Below the pieces are notes generated by a model. The model saw only the letters and a list, made by a program, of their open reading frames with translations, ran no database searches and was not told where the DNA came from. Below, piece after piece: positions 23,425 to 35,631 of a DNA stretch of 64,000 nt. The position numbers and the translations under genes were made by a program. The stretch spans positions 31,355 to 95,354 of the forward strand of contig SSNU01000124.1 in assembly GCA_012064415.1 (NCBI GenBank), given 5' to 3'. The stretch comes from Gyrodactylus bullatarudis (Eukaryota; Platyhelminthes; Monogenea; Gyrodactylidea; Gyrodactylidae). The number at the start of each line of letters is the position of its first letter. Positions within the stretch are counted from its first letter, which is position 1.

Positions 23425-24134
23425 CAGTTGAATAAGTGAATTAGGGAATATCAAAACTCTTAATCATGATAAACCGTCAGTTTTTAGTTAACAAAATTTG
23501 TGAATTTTCATTAGTCTAACTGAAAATTACCTGAAATTATACAAAAAGCATTATTTGTATATTCGATCTATCATTTATGTACACTAGGGACTTTTCTTTT
23601 AATTCAGAGCATAAGATTGAAAGAAGTCTGGGGGTATTTTTAGTAGTAGTATAATAATCAATAGAATAAAATCAAACTTTCAAAATTTTTAAATCTGATT
23701 TTCAATTTCAAGAATATTATAAAAGTTACTTTCTGCAAATTCTATTAGAAAACATGGTATAGAAATGATCAGCAGAGAAACCTCTTTCGAAATGTATTAC
23801 TTTTATTGAAAATGAATTTTCAGTCTATAATTTGGGTAAATATATCTGCTTACAAGTAGTCACGATTTACAAAATATATTTTTTAAGAGTAGAAATTAGG
23901 GAGATAAATATTACACAGTTATTAAAGAGGGAGTACCGAAGTAATATTATTAACTAGCTTTATTGATAATAACAATAATAATCATACTAAAAATTATTAT
24001 TATTGATAAAAGCTTTGTTGTGTATAATTTCAGAGAGTTTTCAAATAGACTAATAATTTAATTCATTACTCCACTCACGGCTTATCAGGATTTACTAGGA
24101 GGTTTTGATATTCCCTAATTCATTACTTTTACTG
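23425..24134. mobile_element. TA-type TIR element, copy 1
   Basis: Starts CAGTTGAATAAGTGAATTAG and ends with the reverse complement CAGTAAAAGTAATGAATTAG; TA flanks both ends (23423-23424 and 24135-24136). Arms of about 150-170 bp share GGGAATATCAAAAC, GATAARCCG and GAAATTATACA. The spacer is AT-rich with (TAA)-like palindromes and no gene. CAGT ends with TA duplication fit the Tc1/mariner superfamily. Confidence 0.7.
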
Positions 24135-24765
24135 TAACACTTATACGCCTTTCATTATTTTAATAATATGTTTGTATATTGAATTCGATTGAATTGCTTA
24201 CATTCTTTCAATTGTGCTATTTATAGTACTCAGGTCACATAATTGCCATTTTGAATGCTTCTACAGAATTCTTCGAAATTTTCAGACTTAGTATATTAAC
24301 GTCGTAAGTTAATTTTTCCAATATCGATAGAAAGATTTTTTTTGACTAACTCCGTATGAGTATCACTGCATGTATGAAAAAAGTTTAATATCTCAGTAAC
24401 AAATTAACTAGATTACTGATTTATAATTTACTCAAGATTAACTACATTTTATTTGATAATCAAGTTTACCTAGCTAATCAAATTGTCTTCTCAGTTCATC
24501 AGTCGACCTTATTATTGGTTTAACAGAAATTTCCAGGGACAATGCTGATAACAAAATGAATACAACGATTTTCAGAAATTATCTCGTGGAAATTTGTACA
24601 GGATTCCTCCAAAGAAGGCAACTTTGAATCTTCACCTTGGATTTAAAGTACTAAACATTACACCATGCATAGAAGGTTTTTTGAAGTTCATGCTTAAAAT
24701 CTTTCTACACAAATTAGAAAATAAAACTCTAGAGAAAGAGGACTACGAAAGAGAAAATGTTCAAA

Positions 24766-25063
24766 TTTAATCCTTACGTAGATTTTGGAGATAAATTGAA
24801 TCAAAATAAAATTTGTGATTTCAAGTCAAAAGTAAACAAGTACTTTAACTATTTTAAGAATGAGCTATCCACAAATCGGAGATATTTTTTCTGAAAGTAT
24901 AAATAAATGAAAATAAATTTCCTTTATTATCAAGAGCTATGTGGAGCATATATTTTATTCTAGTAATAAAGTATCTTGTGCACTTGAGCGTGTTTTCAGT
25001 ATTGTTGGCCAAGTCGTCAATAAACAGAGAAACTTTCTAATGAAAATATTAAAAAATCAATAA
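24766..25063 (+). pseudogene. hAT transposase C-terminal relic
   Basis: One frame reads FNPYVDFGDKL ... VNKYFNYFKNEL then a stop. A second, from about 24951, reads VEHIFYSSNKVSCALERVFS followed by IVGQVVNKQRNFL and TAA. The block LERVFSIVGQVVNKQRNFL corresponds to the C-terminal dimerisation region of hAT transposases (usually SERVFS...G....KRN.L). The catalytic core and zinc finger upstream were not found. Sequence from 24.14 to 24.76 kb may contain more decayed parts but shows nothing I can name. Confidence 0.6.
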
Positions 25064-27100
25064 GATATCAATGTGAATAAATTTTCCGAAATATGATATG
25101 GTATTTATATGAATGTGTTATATCACAAAAGTGGCTTCACATTTAGAACAAGTCCCAAAATTAGAGGTATAATGATGAATGACTGAGAAATAAAATTCTT
25201 GAGTCGAAAACCTTTATTTATGAGAAATTATAATTCATTAAAACTTACATTTGATTTCTTAGACTATTTGGTATGAAGAAATTATTTACTCTGAAAATTT
25301 CTCAAATATTCCTTTATAAAATGGATCATGCATGGTTGTTGAATTTCTATTTTTGGAATCTAGGGAGAATTATATTTTCTTTATAAAACGTTCAGTTTGA
25401 CAATCGATTTCTTAGAATCTGTGGCTTTCAAACTTTGTTAGAATAGATTTATGATTAAGGAATCTAATCATGAGGTCATAGGTATATTTTATTGGGATTT
25501 ATACTACTTGTACTTTAAACCAAAAGGATGAATAATGTCAATCGAGTTATTTCTGTATGCATTTATTAGAGAATGTTATATGGTTGAAAAAAATTTTGTA
25601 AAAACTATTTTTATTATATTTTGACTGACTCGATAATGATGACACTGCAAAAGTTTTTTAAAATCAAGATTTCACAACTTGACGAGAATCTAGATATGCT
25701 TACTTGAGATTTTCTCTGAATTAAAAAAAATTAAGTTTTGTTAGATATGAAACACTTATATCGATTTATATCATGAATCTGAAATTTTATCTTAACGGCA
25801 GTTCAGGATGCGTTTGTTCTATGAATAAATATAACATAGGTGGGGCTAATGAGTAAAATTTTTATGTTAAATTGTGTTCTTATTACTATTCTGATATTTT
25901 AAAAACGTTGACTGTCTGTGAGATGAGATATCGGGGAAATAAATGTCAAAGGGTTTTATTCATCACTTCTTATTCACTAGTATTTTCTAGAGTGAAGAGT
26001 AACGCTGAAAATCTTCGAAGTATCAATAACTTATTGAGAGGATCTCGTTAGACTAGTAATAGCTTTTCATAATGATCATTTTTTCTTTCTGACGTATCTG
26101 CTTATCCTTGATTGTCATTGCAGTTGCGATCAATTATCGAAAGGAAAACATTCGATGAGGTGCAAGAATCAGCTTTCTTTTTCTGTGTTGAAAGAGCACT
26201 GAAATGACAAGATATGTACCGAAATTCAATATTCTTCTGTTTGAACTGTTGGCACGCATCACTGAATTTTTAATGAATATGATAATTAAACTTTTTTTGA
26301 CTCGCAGATAGTTTTATTTTAAATCCTGATTCGTGATCAGCATAAAGTCTCAGATAAAAGCGTTGCAATCCCCATCAGTGTTTAATTAAAGGCTCTCTAA
26401 CTCACTTTTCAGAAGACAACCTTCAATTAAAGATATTAATATCTTCCAGATTATTATTAATAATCGGAGAATGTTATTTCAAGAATTTATATTTAATTCT
26501 CTCACATTAATATTTCATCTCTGAATTAACAGTTTTTATAAAATTTTGGATTTCAATGACATGAAAACAATAAGATGTAGATTTCATGTGAAAGTAAAGA
26601 AAAAAATCATAATTTAACCTAATGTCATTCCTTACTTTAGAGATTTTATTCTAAAAAATAATTATTAAGAATTTAGAATCATCTAAATATATGATTTTCA
26701 ATCTTGGACTATATTTGAAATTACAGCCATACTGTAACTTTCTGAATTTATTTCTTAATAAGGATAAAAAAAGTATTTTTTACTATCCTTTAATCTAAAT
26801 TATCGCTCAAGAATTTGAAGTGTTCCTCAATAAGAAATGAAGGGCTGAATATTGACATACCTTTTCATATCTTCTCTTAAGAAAATTATGATTATAATTA
26901 TCATCAGTTGAATTTTTATCGATTGATTCGATTTATAACATAAGTAGATAAATAACATACTCTGATTTTGCATTTCTTTTTTTAAAAATTATTGGAATTT
27001 TCTCAAGCGATTAATTTGAATTTTTTTAAATAAGATTTTTGAGTTTCGCGTATTAGAATTCATGGGAAAATCAAAAAATAAGCAAAGAAAACATATTACA
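25064..27100. other. No gene; one degenerate TIR end
   Basis: AT-rich. Around 26320-26370 ATTCGTGATCAGCATAAA recalls the inner end of the palindromic element's arm (ATTCGTGATCAGCGTAAA at about 17400). No coding feature. Confidence 0.45.
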
Positions 27101-27110
27101 ATATTAGATA

Positions 27111-28184
27111 ATGATAATGATAATGTTATTTAATAGGAATATAATATCTGAGAATACTAGGAATTTTATAGCTAAGAAAAATATAGACACTAGGATGTCT
27201 AGGTTATATTTACACCCCAAGACACATAAGATTATAGATAATAATCTACCTGAAATTTTTCCAGTTCGGCCGATCTTGGACATGTCGTCATGTCCGAAAC
27301 ATAATTTAGCAAAATGGTTAATTGATATCTTGAAACCTATGCATACGTACTATGCTAAATATGTTGTTAAAGATACTTTTGATTTTGTAGAAAGAGTAAA
27401 AGATTTGAATATAGAATCTAGGGAAATGATTTCATTAGACATTAGTTCTTTATTTCCTAATGTACCTATTGAAGATACCCTCACAATAATAAAATCTTTT
27501 ATCAATGAACATGAAGGTTTTGACATGAGTAGTGACGAGATAACAGATCTTATTAGGATTTGTTGTACCAATGTTCCTTTTTCATTTCAAAACAAAGTGT
27601 TCATTCAGAAAGATGGAATAGCAATGGGATCTCCTTTAAGTCCTCTTCTAGCAGATATCTTCTTGGGATGGTTAGAATTAAATAAAATGTCTGACGCTAT
27701 CAATTCTTTTACTGATGTTTACATTAGATATGTTGATGACACTTTTATTATAATGAAACCTAATGTATCTGTAGACAACTTCTTTATGAAGATGAACTCA
27801 ATTCATGGAAATATTAAATTTACTATGGAAAGAGAGTCTAACGGTATTTTAAGTTTCCTAGATGTCAAACTAACTAGAAGAGAAGACGGATCAATTCTAA
27901 GAAATATTTTTAAGAAGAAGACTGACAATGGCAAATATCTTCATTATGCCAGTTTTAGTCCAGTTTCACATAAGGTTGGCTTAGTAATTGGTCTAGGGAA
28001 GAGAATTCGAAGGATTGCTAGTCCTGAAGAAATACCAAAGGAAATAGAGACGGCGAAGTCATGTTTGATGGAAAATGGTTATCCAGCCAAATTTGTGGAC
28101 AAATTTATCAATCAACCTTTGATTAGAGATGAAGTTGTCAATACAGAAGAAGGCGAGAAAACAAAAATTTATTTAAACCTTTAA
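27111..28184 (+). CDS. Penelope-like reverse transcriptase, 5'-truncated
   Basis: The 357-residue frame is the longest clean RT in the window. Motifs in order: LYLHPKTHK (33-40), RPILDM (53-58), motif A SLDISSLFPNVPI with D110 (108-120), DGIAMGSPLSPLLADIF (168-184), the catalytic YVDD at 207-210, LSFLDVKL (247-254) and the KKKTDNGKYLHYASFSPVSH block (268-287). SPLSPLLAD and RYVDDTF are typical of PLE RTs, which are related to telomerase. The N-terminal region usual in PLEs is missing: the first codons (MIMIML) look like filler. The frame ends KIYLNL; YTGS, which usually follows, appears in another frame at about 28201, so a frameshift separates RT from any endonuclease. No GIY-YIG domain follows. 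Confidence 0.85.
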   Translation: MIMIMLFNRNIISENTRNFIAKKNIDTRMSRLYLHPKTHKIIDNNLPEIFPVRPILDMSSCPKHNLAKWLIDILKPMHTYYAKYVVKDTFDFVERVKDLNIESREMISLDISSLFPNVPIEDTLTIIKSFINEHEGFDMSSDEITDLIRICCTNVPFSFQNKVFIQKDGIAMGSPLSPLLADIFLGWLELNKMSDAINSFTDVYIRYVDDTFIIMKPNVSVDNFFMKMNSIHGNIKFTMERESNGILSFLDVKLTRREDGSILRNIFKKKTDNGKYLHYASFSPVSHKVGLVIGLGKRIRRIASPEEIPKEIETAKSCLMENGYPAKFVDKFINQPLIRDEVVNTEEGEKTKIYLNL

Positions 28185-28610
28185 AACTCAGAAAGGTTTA
28201 TACAGGGAGTATGATGATGATCTCGAAAACTGAATTTAAAAGGGGCAGATAGAACAAGGCAAGTTTTTGTTCACAAGTCACAGGTCTAACTGTACTGAAA
28301 AAAGCTTTCGTCACCAATGTTGCATATATAATAATTTTATCAGTGAGTATTTTACTATCAGCAAATCGTTTTTTTCAACCAGTTAATATTGAATTGATGA
28401 AAAGAAACCTATTTTAGATTGGTTCTATACCTTTTTCAGAGTGAGTTGCAAGTTAAGAATTCTGGTTTCAACATTTCTCAATCTAAAGTGTAAAAAAATT
28501 CATTCTAATTAGTAAAGAACCCAGAGATGTAAAGGTGGTGGGGTTGTTATTTAACATTTTTCATTCTGATTTCAATTTTTTTTATTCTAAATTGATAGAG
28601 GGATACTAAG
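28185..28610 (+). other. Decayed PLE 3' region
   Basis: After the RT stop a different frame gives YTGSMMMISKTEF, consistent with the linker that follows RT in PLEs, and then LKKAF-like sequence; it fades by about 28.3 kb. No endonuclease is visible before the opposing PLE starts at 28.6 kb. Confidence 0.35.
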
Positions 28611-28622
28611 ATATTTGGTTCA

Positions 28623-29520
28623 TTATAAACTTAACAACTTCTTGATTGGCACGTTTGTGAACAGAGAGGATACGTCAAAAGAGATCATTTGGCTGTCATC
28701 AAAGTTGGTGTCTCTGAGCTCGGAAACGAAATATCTTGAATTGGACACTGAATATTTACAAACTTGGTTTCTTAAAGGCAACAGTTTTGAATTTAACCAC
28801 TTCAAAGGGAGATTTTGGGTACTGGCTGACATGTCTAGAATTGGTCTGTACGTCAATTCGGTTGACTCCTTGTGGACTTTTGAGAACAAGTACAAATGAA
28901 TTTATTATTTTTCCGCATTGAGTTGGTTTCATTTATGTTGATCAAACCTTTTTCTTCTAAGGACATTATCTTGTTGTGTATTGTCTTAGTGAAACCTTTC
29001 AACCTTTTCTCAGTTTCAACTGCATCGACGGGAAGAAATCTTTTCCTATCTGCTAGGAGGAGTTTTCCTTTTGACAGGATGTCCATCTTGTCCAATAACG
29101 AAATGCCTGTTCCTTTGTCAAGATGGCATAGTAAAAAACATTAGACTCAGGATTCTTCGGAAATATAGAATCAACATTGAAATTGACGACCGATTTTTCC
29201 ATCTCTATTCTCTTTTTGTCTCCTTGGAATGTTGATATCTGATAAAACTTGACAAAAAGTTTCTCATGGAGATTCTCTGGTAGTATTTCAATTTCCTTGA
29301 TCAATTCGGATTTCTGCAGCTCATTTTCTTCTATATTTTTCCGTAATTTGTCGATCAAATCCGTGACCTTTATCGCATTTTCGTTCGTTTCGTTTGATCT
29401 GATCTTATCCCAAAGTACAAGACTGAACTTTTGGCTGTCTATACAGGTGTTGTAAAATCTGATAATATTAACATCGCAACACAGGTTGGACATAACTTTA
29501 AGCAATTTTTTGTGGGACAT
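28623..29520 (-). pseudogene. Second Penelope-like element, N-terminal half
   Basis: Minus-strand frames run from 29520. A 155-residue piece (29520-29053) with charged helices (VTDLIDKLRKNIEENELQKS) carries the PLE N-terminal region. A one-base shift near 29105 leads to MDILSKGKLLLADRKRFLPV (29095-28853), and another near 28880 leads to LFSKVHKES, RPILDMSAS and SFDVSSLFTNVPI (to 28623). So it covers the N-terminal domain and RT up to motif A, then stops; YVDD is absent. It overlaps the same RT segment as the 27.1 kb copy, but with only moderate similarity, so it is another PLE family placed head to head with the first. Confidence 0.75.
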
Positions 29521-29960
29521 AGACGAGTTAGAAGTGAATCCGTTTATACGATAATATTGTCGAATTTAGAAGAATTATTTTTTTTCTGAAAATAAATTGA
29601 CTTTAACATACGTTTTGATATTTCATAAATTTAAATTGAGAAAACATTCCATCAGCCATGCACCCTCATGCACCTTGGCAGAATTAAAAACCAATGGATC
29701 AGTATTTGAAATTAACTTAAATGGGATATCATAATTCTTCAAGTATTTGAAAATCATTCCTAATAAAAAATTCTAACTTACGAATCCAATTCGAGTTTCA
29801 CGAATCTTGAGAAAAATTTTTTTGTGATTTTTTTTTCTATTCAAAGAACTTTTTGCTTTATTATTGAGACATATTTGTCGTGAATCAAGAAATATAAAAA
29901 TTTCCTAGTGTATTTCACTCGTCTTATGAATAGAAATTTTCATCACAGGTTGGACTAATA
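29521..29960. other. No gene seen
   Basis: AT-rich spacer between PLE and Tc1 element. Confidence 0.5.
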
Positions 29961-31469
29961 TAGTGGTCGACAAAATGAATTTATTCACTTACAATTTCTT
30001 CTAGCTCATTTATAAAAAATACCTTCAAGATGTAAACTATACCATTGAAAAGGAAATTTCTTACTCTTCTAGATATTCCTCCCGAACTTATTGGTTCATT
30101 GATATTCTTAAAAATACAAATTTATGTTTTTTCATTGAACTAGAAAACGACAAAAAATATTTTTTCACTTTTATTTTGTAAAATCTCCTTTTCCTTCTAC
30201 TACTATTAGACATCTTTTCGACATCGAGCAATATATATTAGCAAAATTCTCTTTGGGAATTAATCTCCACTCTTCCTCAATCTTCTTGATAAGTTCTTGT
30301 CTGTTTAAAGATACTCTTCCTTGCGATAAAATTTTCTGAGATAAAATTTCCCCACAATAGGGTTCAGATTGGAGCTTCGAGCAGGCCATTGCAACACAGA
30401 TATTTCATTCTCTAGAAACCAAGCTTTTGTTGATATAGAACGATGACACAGAGCATTATCTTGTTGAAAAATAATTTGGGAATTTTCTATTTCTTCTTTA
30501 AACGGTAGCAGTTGATGTTTTAGAAGTTGTTGATATGTTTTTGAATAGAGTCTTTCTTCTATGAAAACAAGATTACCAGTTCCTTCTTTTGTGATGAATC
30601 CCCATACCATGACACTGCCTCCACCAAATCCTCGCTTTATCCTGGTAGGTTTGGGTAGAGATTTGTCTATCCAACAAAACGAGAGTCCATTAGGTCAATC
30701 CAAATTGAAATTCTTCTTGTCGGAGAATATCGTTTTACTCCAATCGTAGTTTTTGGACAATTTTCTCAAAAGCCCAGAAATACCTTATTTCTTTATCCGC
30801 GGTACTCATATTATTTTAGGCTTACCCCAATAGATGATTGGATTATATTTTAAACAGAGTTAAACAGTTCTCACCGAGATATTCAGATACAATTTAGCTT
30901 TTATTTTAGAAGCTGTCGCCTTCTTCTAAATTGCTAAATAAGAAATTTTTTCATAAGACAATTAGGTATTGATCTCTTTCGGCCACGTTTTTTTCGATTT
31001 TTTCTCTTTTTATTTTTTAAAAATAAATAATTCATCGTCCCGCATGCACATCCAATAGTTTTTGCAATTCTACAATTGTTCAAACCATCCATTTTAAGTT
31101 TATTGACAAAATTTTTGTGAGAATCACTAAGTCTTGAATATTTCCGTTTCTTAGCAGTCATCCTAAAGATTCTAGAAAATATCAAGTTCAAATTTTTAAG
31201 TCAATACCCCCCAGCTTATCTGACAGTATTCTGTAAAAAACTGACGAGTTAAGTTGTAAACTAAAGGGTTTAAAGTGAAAAAAATATGTTTCGTCGTTTT
31301 CTAATTCAATGAAAAAACGTAAATTTGCATTTTTAAGAATATCAATGAACCCATAATCTAGAAGAGTAAGAAGTTTCCTTTTCAATGGTATATTTTACAT
31401 CTTGAAGGTATTTTTTATAAATGAGCTAGAAGCAATTTTAAGTGAATAAATTCATTTTGTTGACCATTA
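29961..31469. mobile_element. Tc1-like transposon, about 1.5 kb
   Basis: TIRs of about 210 bp (29961-30172 and 31277-31469): the left end TAGTGGTCGACAAAATGAAT mirrors the right end (ATTCATTTTGTTGACCATTA). TA lies directly outside both ends, as expected for Tc1/mariner. The TIRs differ at several positions, so the insertion is not recent. A degenerate transposase lies inside on the minus strand. Confidence 0.85.
30171..31161 (-). pseudogene. Tc1-like transposase (degenerate)
   Basis: The N-terminal frame from 31161 begins MTAKKRKYSRLSDSHKNFV with a helix-turn-helix (NCRIAKTIGC), then a basic KNRKKRGRKR hook region. The middle is broken by stops but keeps FSDKKNFNLD (first catalytic Asp) and GFGGGSVMVWGFI. 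A frame at 30610-30305 continues with the second Asp in IIFQQDNALCH and ends SSNLNPI where Tc1 has SPDLNPIE. So the third catalytic acidic residue region is altered. The last part (30389-30171) includes LIKKIEEEWRLIP and LIVVEGKGDFTK. Catalysis of cut-and-paste transposition is no longer possible. Confidence 0.85.
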
Positions 31470-32984
31470 TATTAATATTTTTTATATTAGTATTTTTCGT
31501 GAATAATTTATGATGGGGGTCTTTTACCAATCTTTAATGTGTTTAGGGAGGGTGTGATGAATATAAAAAATATATTTATATAAAAAATTCTCCATCAGAA
31601 CAATAGAGTTTCTAAAATATGAAAATAAAACCAAATTCCAGCAAAAAGAAATAACATTCGGTTGTTTTTGCTGTTTAATAGAAGATTCTCTAATACGAAT
31701 CAATTCTCTAATTGACTGTTAGTAGTTATAACCCTTTATCCAAAAATTGAAAAGGATTGAAACTAATAGGTGTGACAGACTAGGTGTGAATACTCCACCC
31801 TCTTCTTTATCGCAAAAGTTATATTCTTTCATTTTCATCCAAAAATTCGGAAATTTTAGAGATCTCTAAGAACGAAACTATATAAAGAATAATTTATATT
31901 ATATTATATTAATAATTTATATTATACTTAATTGACCACCAGTTTACGCTTTATTCAGCAGTATTCTCTCATAGATGAAAATTTGAGAAAAAAACATGTA
32001 AATATGACCCCTTTATAGTGGATATCAAAAAAGTTTTTGAAATAATAATGAAGGAAAGGGAGGGATAGTTTTTTGACGACTGTCTGAGGTCATACTGTAT
32101 AATATACTAAAAATAAATAAATAAATTTTCTATGTCTCACTTCTTATGCTCCTCACTAAAAAAATACCTTTTATAATACTCTAAATTACAAATCATTTTC
32201 TGTACTTTTTAAGTTGATTCAATTCAGCTTTACTGAAGAGTTTTTATTTTTCTTGACTCAGCAAGCCAGATTGAGAAATATCTTTCCCATAACAACATAT
32301 TTAAAAATACATAATTGATCTCACATAATTTTTGATTGTCTAAAATGATTTCATGATGAATATTTTAGTCGTGTTTTATTCTTAGAAAGCTCGTTTATAT
32401 GAAGATGAGAACTTTCGTCTGAATGGTGATAAATTCTTAGCTGAATATCAGTTTTGATTTTAATCTCAACACAAGAACTTGTTTTAGCTCACTATCTCAT
32501 CTCACTGATAGCCATTTTTTCAATATCAGATTCGTGATTATTATATCAGAAGTTTATATCTAAAGCCAGTCTGGAAATAGTTTTCGCCTTAGATTTGAGA
32601 CTGACGTTAAAAACACGATTTTCTTATTGATTTCTTATTGCAAACTAAATAACCTCTAAAAGAGAGATAGATGAAGATCAAATTAGGAAGAAAAATATTT
32701 TTTTCGATCAAGATCAGATCTCAGATTATCGATCAAAGAATCGGTTGAAAAATTTTTTAAATAATATTTTCACACAAAGTTTGACGAGTTATAAATTTCT
32801 AAACTAAAAATAAATAATATGAGTGAATATAATGAATATTAGTTTTTAAATCAAAAATAAGAATTCATTTCTGCCTATTGACCACGTTGAAGCTCAAGAA
32901 TTAATTACGATTTTTAAATTTATAATTAAGGAAATTCTGTGGAAAGTAGTAGTGCCAGACTTCTTCAAAAATATTTTGTGGCGA
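31470..32984. other. No gene seen
   Basis: AT-rich. A weak match to the palindromic element end (CAGATTCGTGAT) lies at about 32528. No coding feature. Confidence 0.45.
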
Positions 32985-33668
32985 TGAAGAAATCATCTAG
33001 AGGAATTTGAAGTTAAGTGTATATTTAGTTATAAAGCTTATATTTCACCGGATCTCTATTACACCGGCTTGATTTCCTAGTGAAATAAAGAAAATGTACA
33101 AGCTCCTCTGATTGGTTATAATCTCATTGTGTTGAAATTTGTCACCAAGGCTAATTAATTAAAATTATCTTCTTTTCACAGACTCGTCCAACGATAATTG
33201 CCCACTGAATCGTTTCCGTTTCTTTCCTCTTTTCTGATTAGCGATATTTTTTGATTCCTCTCAGTTCATACTCATTAGAGGTTGAGAACTGATTTGATTA
33301 CTAACATCCGTATCATCAATGCACCTAGATTTTAAACGGCATCCACTGATAATTTCGTTTATCTGACTTGACTCCATCGAATCAAGAAATTTATCAACAA
33401 GCAGAGGACCAATTGGACTTCGCATAGCGACTCCATCTATCTGCTTGAAGTAGTTGAAATCAATATTCTGTACTGTCACCATAATTAGTTCCGAGATAAC
33501 ATTAGGAGGAAGAAAATGGATAGAAAAGTATTTAATTTCTCTAAATGGCAATTTGGTAAACAACGAGTTCACATCAAATGATATTAATTTCTTTAATTCA
33601 AAATTGACATCTAAAAGTTTATTTACAAACTCCCACGAAATTTTTCGCTGAATATTCGCACAACTAAT
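32985..33668 (-). pseudogene. PLE with internal deletion, plus 3' tail (copy P1)
   Basis: Read on the minus strand from 33668: NIQRKISWEFVNKLL, LISFDVNSLFTKLPF (motif A), DGVAMRSPIGPLLVDKFLDS and CIDDT (YVDD position). The frame then jumps to VSNQISSQPL, a basic stretch KRGKKRKRFSGQ and ESVKRR before a stop near 33195. A non-coding tail to about 32985 follows, with CCAATCAGAGGA and the CCGGTG...GATCCGGTGAAAT block shared with three other copies. The apparent start (MTIQQQ) at 33695 lies in the Tc1 inverted repeat, not in the PLE. Endonuclease and thumb are missing. Confidence 0.65.
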
Positions 33669-33849
33669 TTTAAAAACTTGTTGTTGTATGGTCATTTTAA
33701 ATGATATTTAGTTGCAAAATACTTCATTCGGTTGAGCAATATATGCAAATTTCAAATATAATAATTTTTTCGATTTGATTCATTCATAAATACAAAATTA
33801 AGAAATTACAATCATTGAAATTTATATTGACAAAATAAAGTTTTCACTT

Positions 33850-34935
33850 TTATTTAGTGAAATCTCCATCATTTCGAACCACTGATAAGCATCTTTTTGG
33901 CATAGATTTATAACAGTTTCTCTCTCTATTAAATTCCACTCCCTAAATATGCACTTTATTACTAAACTGTCTACCATTTGCATAGACTTTTTGAGCTAGA
34001 ATTCCCAAGAGATTTTCAATTGGGTTCAAATCTGGACTTCTAGATGGCCATTCAAGCAAAATGATTCCGTGTTCTCGAAACCAACTTTTGATAGAAATTG
34101 TTTGATGACATGGGGCGTTATCCTGTTGAAAAATAAAATTTGAATTTACGAGCTCCTCTAGAAAACCAATCTAGAAAAAGACTCAAAATTGATATAGGAC
34201 CATTCTAAATGAAATTCTAATGTAAATTCTATTCAATAAGGATTCATATGACCCCATCTAAGAAAGTCGATTTTCTATTAAATTTCCCATCTACTAATAA
34301 GAAGATGAAAACCAAATATTACTAATCTTGGTTATTTTATCCAAATTTAGATATCTCTTTGAGACTTTTTGGTATTTTTCGGATTTGTTTAGCATGAATT
34401 ATAGAATAGATTATGTGATATTGTTGAGACCTGCGTAATAACTGAGAATTTCCCACTTTAAATGATCGCCCTATATAGGGCGAACCTCACGAAAGGGTTA
34501 AAAGGTAGAATACTCTCTTCAAAAACTTTTTGATAAGAATTCGAATCAAGTTTATGATCAAAAACAACCAAACGGCCAACATTTTCGTTTGTTATAAAAC
34601 CCCATACCATTAAAGTTCCTCCACCAAATCCTCTCTTAATCCTGGTTGGCTTAGGTTGTCAATCCAACATACACTGAGGCCGTCTGACCCATCCAAGTTG
34701 AACTTCTTCTCATAAGAAAAGAATAACCTTTCCCTAATTTTTAGTCTTTACGAGAAATTTCATCATTCTCACATAATTTAGGAGTCAGTTTTGGTTTTCC
34801 CCAATATAAATTTTGTTAATTTTTTAAGAATCGACGAATCGTTTGATTGCTAGCTTTCATTGCTGATTTCAGTGATGACGCCAATTCTTTTTCAAAATTT
34901 CTTAGTTTTGAATTCTTCGGTCTATCGCTTTGCAT
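33850..34935 (-). pseudogene. Tc1-like transposase with an insertion
   Basis: From 34935: MQSDRPKNSKLRNFEKELAS with a helix-turn-helix (SNQTIRRFLK). The middle has stops and shifts but keeps FSYEKKFNLDGSDGLSVCW and RGFGGGTLMVWGFIT. After a 339-bp non-coding insertion (34163-34501) the frame resumes: LEELVNSNFIFQQDNAPCHQ, then PSRSPDLNPIENLLGIL, so the second Asp and the SPDLNPIEN region are intact here, unlike the 30 kb copy. The C-terminus is broken near 33.95 kb. Not functional. Confidence 0.8.
34163..34501. mobile_element. Insertion in Tc1, possible piggyBac-type MITE
   Basis: It splits the Tc1 frame between PF and LEEL. Read on the minus strand it enters with TTAACCCTTTCGTGAGG; TTAA followed by CCCTTT is the signature of piggyBac insertions. 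A perfect 18-bp palindrome TCGCCCTATATAGGGCGA lies at 34466-34483. The opposite end lacks a clear TTAA or matching TIR, so the call is tentative. Confidence 0.4.
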
Positions 34936-35252
34936 TTTGAATTTATTTCAGAATGATTAATGTAAGAATGCTTGCAAATAAATATCTGATCAGCGAATTA
35001 ATTTTCCTAATACAAATATCTTCTCACAAACAAGAAGTAGAAAGTTTAAAAAGTGTAAACTTTATTTTATCAGTATAAATTTCAATGAAAATTGTAATTT
35101 CTTAATTTTGTATTTATAAATGAATCGAATCGAAAAAATTACTATATTTGATATTTGCATATATTGCTCAACTGAATGAACTATTTTGCAACTAAATATC
35201 ATTTAAAACAACAAGTTTTTAAAGTCAGATTTTTTGGCCACCCCTATATTTT

Positions 35253-35631
35253 ATCAATATCCTTTTTTCGTGTCTGTCCCAAAATAAGGAATTGAAAAAG
35301 GCTATTTGATCCACCCAATCAAACTGCAATATTTTCTCTCAGAAACGTAATGTATCCAAGAAGACATTCAGATAGTATTATTTATACTAATTAATTAATA
35401 ATTTGTTATTAACGAAAGCTGATAAATATTGACTAGTTCAAAAGTTTAGTTATTCTGAATTTTTGGATAAATTATCATTAATGTTGAAAAAACTTACAAG
35501 CCTGCAATTTCCCTTGATTATTATATCAAATATTAGTGCTGGATAATAATTCTAAAGTTTATTTCCCGAGTTGTTATTCTTCTTAAGTAATTAAAAGCTG
35601 TTATTACCGTTGAGTTTTAAACATAAAACTT
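35253..35631. other. No gene seen
   Basis: AT-rich spacer. Confidence 0.5.

Larger units (their letters stand above)
33669..35252. mobile_element. Second Tc1-like transposon, interrupted
   Basis: Right TIR about 35055-35252 ends GGCCACCCCTATA (reverse complement TATAGGGGTGGCC, Tc1-like). The left TIR 33669-33850 matches it, but its outer 30-odd bases are replaced by PLE sequence at about 33668. About 160 bp of the arms align (ATTTAGTTGCAAAATA and AAATACAAAATTAAGAAATT on the left). A transposase relic lies inside. Confidence 0.75.
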
